64,000 nucleotides of DNA from Thioalkalivibrio sulfidiphilus HL-EbGr7 (GTDB taxonomy: Bacteria > Pseudomonadota > Gammaproteobacteria > Ectothiorhodospirales > Ectothiorhodospiraceae). The notes below the pieces were generated by a model. It saw only the letters and a list, made by a program, of their open reading frames with translations, was not told where the DNA came from and searched no databases. The DNA lies in the NCBI RefSeq assembly GCF_000021985.1, contig NC_011901.1, forward strand, positions 2,800,501 to 2,864,500, in the 5' to 3' direction. The stretch's first letter is position 1, and every line of letters starts with the position of its first letter. The translations under genes and the position numbers were made by a program. Shown in pieces: positions 59,882-64,000 of the stretch.

Positions 59882-60877
59882 ATGACCACCACCCCTCGCA
59901 TCGCCATCACCCCCGGTGAACCCGCCGGCATCGGTCCCGACCTGGTGGTCGCGGTCGCCCAGGTGCCGTGCGCGGCCCAGCGGGTGGTGCTGTCGGACCC
60001 GGCGCTGCTGCGCGAGCGCGCGCGCCTGCTCGGCCTGCCGCTGGAGATCCGCCCCTTCGATCCGCAGACCCCGGCCGCCCCCGACCCGGCGGGCTGCCTC
60101 ACGGTCATGGCCCATGCCCTGAACGCCCCGGTGCGGCCCGGGCACCTGGACACGGCCAACGCCCGCCACGTGCTGGCCACCCTGGAGAGCGCCGTGGCCG
60201 GCTGCCTGGACGGGCGCTTCGACGCCCTGGTCACGGGGCCGGTGCACAAGGGCATCATCAACGACGCCGGCATCCCGTTCACCGGCCACACCGAGTTCCT
60301 GGCCGAGCGCAGCGGCGCGCCCACCCCGGTGATGCTGCTCGCGGCCGGCGCGCTGCGCGTGGCCCTGGCCACCACCCACCTGCCCCTGCGGGCCGTGGCC
60401 GATGCCATCACCCCGGCGGGCCTGGAACATGTACTGCGGGTGCTCAATCAGGACCTGAAAACAAAATTCGCGATCTCCGAACCGAGAATCCTGGTCTGTG
60501 GTCTAAATCCCCATGCCGGTGAAGGGGGTCACCTGGGCCGGGAAGAGATCGAGGTCATCGGCCCGGTGCTGGAGCGCCTGCGCACGCAAGGCCTGCACCT
60601 GATCGGCCCCCTGCCCGCAGATACCCTGTTCACACCCCGGCACCTGGAACACGCAGATGCCATCCTGGCCATGTACCATGATCAGGGCCTGCCGGTGCTC
60701 AAGCACGCGGGCTTCGGTCGCGCCGTGAACATCACCCTGGGCCTGCCCCTGATCCGCACCTCCGTGGATCACGGCACCGCCCTGGAACTGGCGGGCAGCG
60801 GCCGGGCCGAGGCAGGCAGCTTCATGGAGGCTGAGCGCCTGGCCATTGAGATGGCCCGCTCGGCCCACGGTCTTTGA
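59882..60877 (+). CDS. pdxA: 4-hydroxythreonine-4-phosphate dehydrogenase
   Basis: 331-aa PdxA, a pyridoxal phosphate synthesis enzyme. '[16 protein letters not shown]', '[26 protein letters not shown]', '[16 protein letters not shown]', '[17 protein letters not shown]' and '[43 protein letters not shown]' are all family signatures, with the zinc-binding His residues. It follows surA across the nested repeat. Confidence 0.96.
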   Translation: MTTTPRIAITPGEPAGIGPDLVVAVAQVPCAAQRVVLSDPALLRERARLLGLPLEIRPFDPQTPAAPDPAGCLTVMAHALNAPVRPGHLDTANARHVLATLESAVAGCLDGRFDALVTGPVHKGIINDAGIPFTGHTEFLAERSGAPTPVMLLAAGALRVALATTHLPLRAVADAITPAGLEHVLRVLNQDLKTKFAISEPRILVCGLNPHAGEGGHLGREEIEVIGPVLERLRTQGLHLIGPLPADTLFTPRHLEHADAILAMYHDQGLPVLKHAGFGRAVNITLGLPLIRTSVDHGTALELAGSGRAEAGSFMEAERLAIEMARSAHGL

Positions 60878-60908
60878 ACAACCATCCAACACACTCAAGG
60901 AGACGACC

Positions 60909-61244
60909 ATGATCCACACCCCGATCCGCACCGGCGCCATCCTCACCGGCGCCCTGGCCATCACCCTGGGCCTCGGCGCCTGCACCTTCGTGCCCGTGAC
61001 CACCGAGGGCCAGCACGTGCGCGTGGCCACCGCCTCGGATGTGCGCAACTGCCAGCGCCTGGGGTCCACCACCGTGACCATCACCGAGAAGGTAGGCTTC
61101 GTGCGTCGTCCCCCGGAGAAGCTCGCCCAGGAGGCCGAGGCCACCGCCCGCAATGCCGCCGCCAAGGACTGGAACGGCAACACCATCGTGCCCATGGGCC
61201 CGCTGCAGGACGGCCGCCAGGTATTCGACGTCTACCGCTGCTGA
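60909..61244 (+). CDS. DUF4156-like lipoprotein
   Basis: 111 aa. The signal peptide ends L-G-A-C ('AITLGLGACTFVPVTTEG'), a lipobox. The short mature part 'RNCQRLGSTTVTITEKVGFVRRPPEKLAQEAEATARNAAAKDWNGNTIVP' resembles DUF4156. It sits between pdxA and ksgA, where usually no gene or apaG/apaH is found. The function is unknown. The start at 60909 follows an AAGGAGA site. Confidence 0.8.
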   Translation: MIHTPIRTGAILTGALAITLGLGACTFVPVTTEGQHVRVATASDVRNCQRLGSTTVTITEKVGFVRRPPEKLAQEAEATARNAAAKDWNGNTIVPMGPLQDGRQVFDVYRC

Positions 61245-61250
61245 TCCCCC

Positions 61251-62054
61251 TTGAGCGAGTCGCACATCCCCCGCAAGCGCTTCGGGCAGCACTTTCTGCA
61301 CGAGACGGCCATCATCGAACGCATGGTGGCCGCCATCGCGCCCCGGCCGGGGGAGGCCCTGGTGGAGATCGGCCCCGGCCTCGGGGCCCTGACCGCACCC
61401 CTGCTGGAACGATGCCGGGTGCTGCACGTGGTGGAACTGGACCGGGACGTGATCCCGCCCCTGGTGGAACGCTGCCAGGGGCTGGGTGAACTGCGGGTGC
61501 ACCAGGCGGACGCCCTGCGCTTTGACTTCGCCACGCTGGCCCCCGAGGGCGGACAGCTGCGGGTGGTGGGCAACCTGCCCTACAACATCTCCACGCCGCT
61601 GATCTTTCACCTGCTGAAAAGCGCGCCGCGCATCCGGGACATGCATTTCCTGCTGCAGAAGGAGGTGGTGGACCGGCTTGCCGCCGCTCCCAACACCCGG
61701 GATTACGGCCGCCTGAGCGTCATGACCCAGTACCACTGCCGGGCCGAGGCCCTGTTCCGGGTCGGTCCCGGTGCCTTCCGCCCGCCGCCGAAGGTGGACT
61801 CCGCCTACGTGCGCCTGACCCCCTGGGAAACCCTGCCCCACCCGGCCGCCGACGAGGCCCTGTTCGCCAGCCTGGTCAACCAGGCCTTCACCCAGCGGCG
61901 CAAGACCCTGAGAAACGCCGTGCGCGGCATGGCGGACGCCGACACCATCGAGGCCGCCGGCCTGGACCCCGCCGCCCGCCCCGAGACCCTGAGCGTCGCC
62001 CAGTTCGTCGCCCTGGCGAACCGCATCCACGCGCTCAGGTCTGAATTGGCATAA
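61251..62054 (+). CDS. ksgA: 16S rRNA dimethyladenosine transferase
   Basis: 267-aa KsgA/RsmA with a TTG start at 61251. 'RKRFGQHFLHETAIIERMVAAI', motif I 'LVEIGPGLGALTAPLL', motif IV 'VVGNLPYNISTPLIFHLL' and the C-terminal 'NQAFTQRRKTLRNAVRG' are diagnostic. It dimethylates two adjacent adenines in the 3' hairpin of 16S rRNA. It starts 6 nt after the DUF4156 gene. A CACAGAGG dyad follows it. Confidence 0.96.
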   Translation: MSESHIPRKRFGQHFLHETAIIERMVAAIAPRPGEALVEIGPGLGALTAPLLERCRVLHVVELDRDVIPPLVERCQGLGELRVHQADALRFDFATLAPEGGQLRVVGNLPYNISTPLIFHLLKSAPRIRDMHFLLQKEVVDRLAAAPNTRDYGRLSVMTQYHCRAEALFRVGPGAFRPPPKVDSAYVRLTPWETLPHPAADEALFASLVNQAFTQRRKTLRNAVRGMADADTIEAAGLDPAARPETLSVAQFVALANRIHALRSELA

Positions 62055-62068
62055 AAGCTCGTAAGGCC

Positions 62069-62166
62069 TTTTGCCACAGAGGTCACAGAGGACACAGAGG
62101 TAAAATCCAAAAGCGAGCCCGACTCGGTTTTGTTTCTCTGTGACCTCTGTGTCCTCTGTGGCAAAA
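62069..62166. repeat. CACAGAGG inverted repeat between ksgA and tal
   Basis: The left arm 62069-62101 (GCCACAGAGGTCACAGAGG, 9-nt words) and right arm 62131-62166, its near-exact inverse, enclose 29 nt. The words are almost the same as the outer arms at 3871-4053, 58 kb away. It lies between two rightward genes. Confidence 0.92.
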
Positions 62167-62202
62167 ATAGACTTTCCATCTCCACACGGGACGGGATACG
62201 CC

Positions 62203-63324
62203 ATGAGCGCCGAAAACCGGATCAGGGCCCTGCGCGCGCTGGGTCAGAGCATCTGGTATGACTACATCCGCCGGGACCTGCTGGATTCCGGCGAACTGGC
62301 GCGCCTGATCCGCGAGGACGGCCTGGGCGGGCTCACCTCCAACCCCGCCATCTTCGACAAGGCCATCGCCGGCACCGACCTGTACCGCACGGCCATCCGC
62401 GACGCCCTGCGGGCGGACCCCGGACTCAACGACGAGGCCCTGTTCTTCCGGCTGGCCATCGAGGACCTGCAGCGGGCCGCCGACGTATTCCTGCCCCTGT
62501 ACCGGGAGACCGGCGGTGCCGACGGCTTCGTCAGCCTGGAGGTCTCCCCGGACCTGGCCCACGACGCCGAGGCCACGGTGCGCGAGGCCCGCGCCCTGTT
62601 CGCGCGCATGGACCGGCCCAACGCCATGATCAAGGTGCCCGGCACCCGCGCCGGGGTCGAGGCCCTGGAGACGCTGATCGCAGACGGCGTGAACGTGAAC
62701 GTCACCCTGCTGTTCTCCGTGGCCCGCTACGCGCAGGTGCTGGAGGCCTGGATGCGCGGCATGGAGGCGCGGCTGGAGCGGGGCGAAGCCCTTGAGACTG
62801 TGACCTCGGTGGCGAGCTTCTTCGTCAGCCGGGTGGACAGCGTCCTGGACCCGCTGCTCGAGGAACGCATCCAGGAAGGGCGGCCGGCGGAACACCTGCG
62901 CGGCCGACTGGCCATCGCCAACGCCCGCCTGGCCTATGCCCATTTCCGCGACCAGCGCGGCGGCGCGCGCCACACCCGCCTGACTGCCGCCGGGGCCCAT
63001 CCCCAGCGCCTGCTGTGGGCCAGCACCGGCACCAAGAACCCCGACTACAGCGACGTGCTGTACGTGGACAGCCTGATCGGTGAGCACACCGTCAACACCC
63101 TGCCCCCAGCCACCTACCGGGCCTTCCTGGACCATGGCTCGGTGGCCGAGACCCTGGCCGAAGGCGTGGAGACGGCACGGGCCCAGGTGGCTGCGCTGGC
63201 GGACCTGGGCATCGACCTGGAAAGCATCACCGACCGCCTGGAGAGCGAGGGCATCGAGGCCTTCCAGAAGGCCTTCCGGCACCTGCTCGGCGTGCTGGCC
63301 GAGGCCCGGCAGGGGAAGCGATGA
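62203..63324 (+). CDS. tal: Transaldolase
   Basis: 373-aa transaldolase of the long bacterial/cyanobacterial type. '[43 protein letters not shown]', the Schiff-base lysine in '[40 protein letters not shown]' and '[24 protein letters not shown]' are present. The start at 62203 follows the repeat; an upstream in-frame ATG lies inside it and is rejected. It overlaps pgl by 4 nt, forming a pentose-phosphate unit. Confidence 0.95.
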
Positions 63325-64000
63325 ATCACCCCCGCGAGCCACAGCTCAGGATCCACCCGGACCCGGAGGAGCTGGCCGCGACCGTGGCCAGCGAGGTCCT
63401 GGACCTGGCCGCGCGCTGCATCCGGGCGCACGGCGTGTTCCGCATCGCCCTGGCCGGCGGTCGCACACCCCGCGCCCTGTACGAACACCTGGCACAGATC
63501 GGTCCCGGGCACGGGGACTGGTCCCACTGGGAGATCTTCTACGGTGACGAACGCTGTGTCCCCCAGGACGATCTCGACAGCAACCACCGCATGGCCCGGG
63601 AGGCCTGGCTCGACCGGGTGCCGATCGCCCCTGAACACATCCACCCCATGGTCACGGACCCGAACGACCCCGCGGGCGACGCGCGCCGCTACGGCGCACA
63701 CCTGTCCGAACTGCCCCGGCGCGAGGGCATGCCCGTGTTCGACCTGGTGCTGCTGGGCCTGGGCCCGGACGGGCACACCGCCTCCCTGTTCCCCGGCACG
63801 GACATCCTGGCGGTGACGGATCGGCCGGTGGCGGCCGTCTATGTGCCCGAGAAGGACAACTGGCGCATCAGCCTGACCCGGCCGGCGCTGGAGCAGGCCG
63901 ATGCCCTGTGGTTCCTGGTCACAGGCAGCGACAAGGCCGACACCGTCGCCCGGGTGCTGCATCCGGCCGGCGCCGAGGACGCCGCCCTGCCCGCCGCCCT
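63321..64000 (+). CDS. pgl: 6-phosphogluconolactonase, 3' partial
   Basis: The frame is open from the ATG overlapping the tal stop (ATGA) to the window end, 226 codons. '[19 protein letters not shown]', '[26 protein letters not shown]' and '[21 protein letters not shown]' are the SOL/NagB-like signatures of 6-phosphogluconolactonase. It hydrolyses the lactone in the oxidative pentose phosphate pathway, in line with tal next to it. Only the last few codons should be missing. Confidence 0.93.

Overview
The window is a GC-rich bacterial chromosome segment. Its gene orders are typical of Gammaproteobacteria: mrdA-rodA-mltB-rlpA-dacA-dat-ybeD-lipB, and lptD-surA-pdxA-(DUF4156)-ksgA. A large Mrp/Mbh-type cation antiporter operon, a B12-dependent ribonucleotide reductase, an ETHE1-like persulfide dioxygenase and a TauE/SafE exporter would fit a haloalkaliphilic or sulfur-oxidising member near Ectothiorhodospiraceae/Thioalkalivibrio. 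That placement is inference from gene content only. No rRNA, tRNA or CRISPR array was seen, and no gene-free gap exceeds 300 bases.

Layout. 1-3.0 kb: a TRAP dicarboxylate-type transporter (dctP cut by the window edge, dctQ, dctM). 3.0-3.8 kb: a TauE/SafE permease. 4.1-11.2 kb: a leftward eight-gene antiporter operon (mrpE, F, G, mbhD-like, mrpB, mrpC, then three ND4/ND5-like ion-translocating subunits). 11.4-12.5 kb: a small membrane protein and a HepT/MntA toxin-antitoxin pair. 12.7-16.7 kb: class II ribonucleotide reductase carrying an intein in its active site, behind a YdbL-like lipoprotein. 17-23.5 kb: DksA/TraR protein, a MITE-like element, a truncated enzyme-I-like PEP enzyme, DUF99, a DUF4397 lipoprotein and a large envelope protein. 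23.6-29 kb: a PAS-GGDEF-EAL protein and a complete AmmeMemoRadiSam set. 29-38.4 kb: YdcF, a cNMP-binding protein, ETHE1-like dioxygenase, bolA/ibaG, an ATP-grasp ligase with two unknown genes, twin HDOD proteins and lipA.

38.5-45.6 kb is an accessory island of lower GC between lipA and lipB. It holds three metabolic or transport genes, then a chromosomal integron: rightward intI, an attI-side junction, and a leftward array of three intact cassettes whose attC end boxes pair correctly, plus a fourth with a damaged end. One cassette encodes a membrane-anchored PD-(D/E)xK nuclease-like protein and one is bicistronic.

45.8-54.5 kb: lipoate and cell-elongation genes (lipB, ybeD, dat, dacA, rlpA, mltB, rodA, mrdA) and ppa, all leftward. 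54.7-56 kb: adenylate kinase fused to a histone-H1-like Lys/Ala/Pro repeat tail. 56-64 kb: lptD, surA, pdxA, a DUF4156 lipoprotein, ksgA, transaldolase and a partial 6-phosphogluconolactonase.

The intergenic spaces carry a recurring architecture: short tandem words, mostly of 7-nt period, often as inverted pairs, at gene ends and sometimes supplying stop codons. A related set uses 8-9-nt words (CACAGAGG or GCGGAGGCGCAGAGG) in nested dyads. The most unusual items are this word-repeat system, the integron cassettes, the adenylate kinase tail, the ribonucleotide reductase intein and the antiporter operon.
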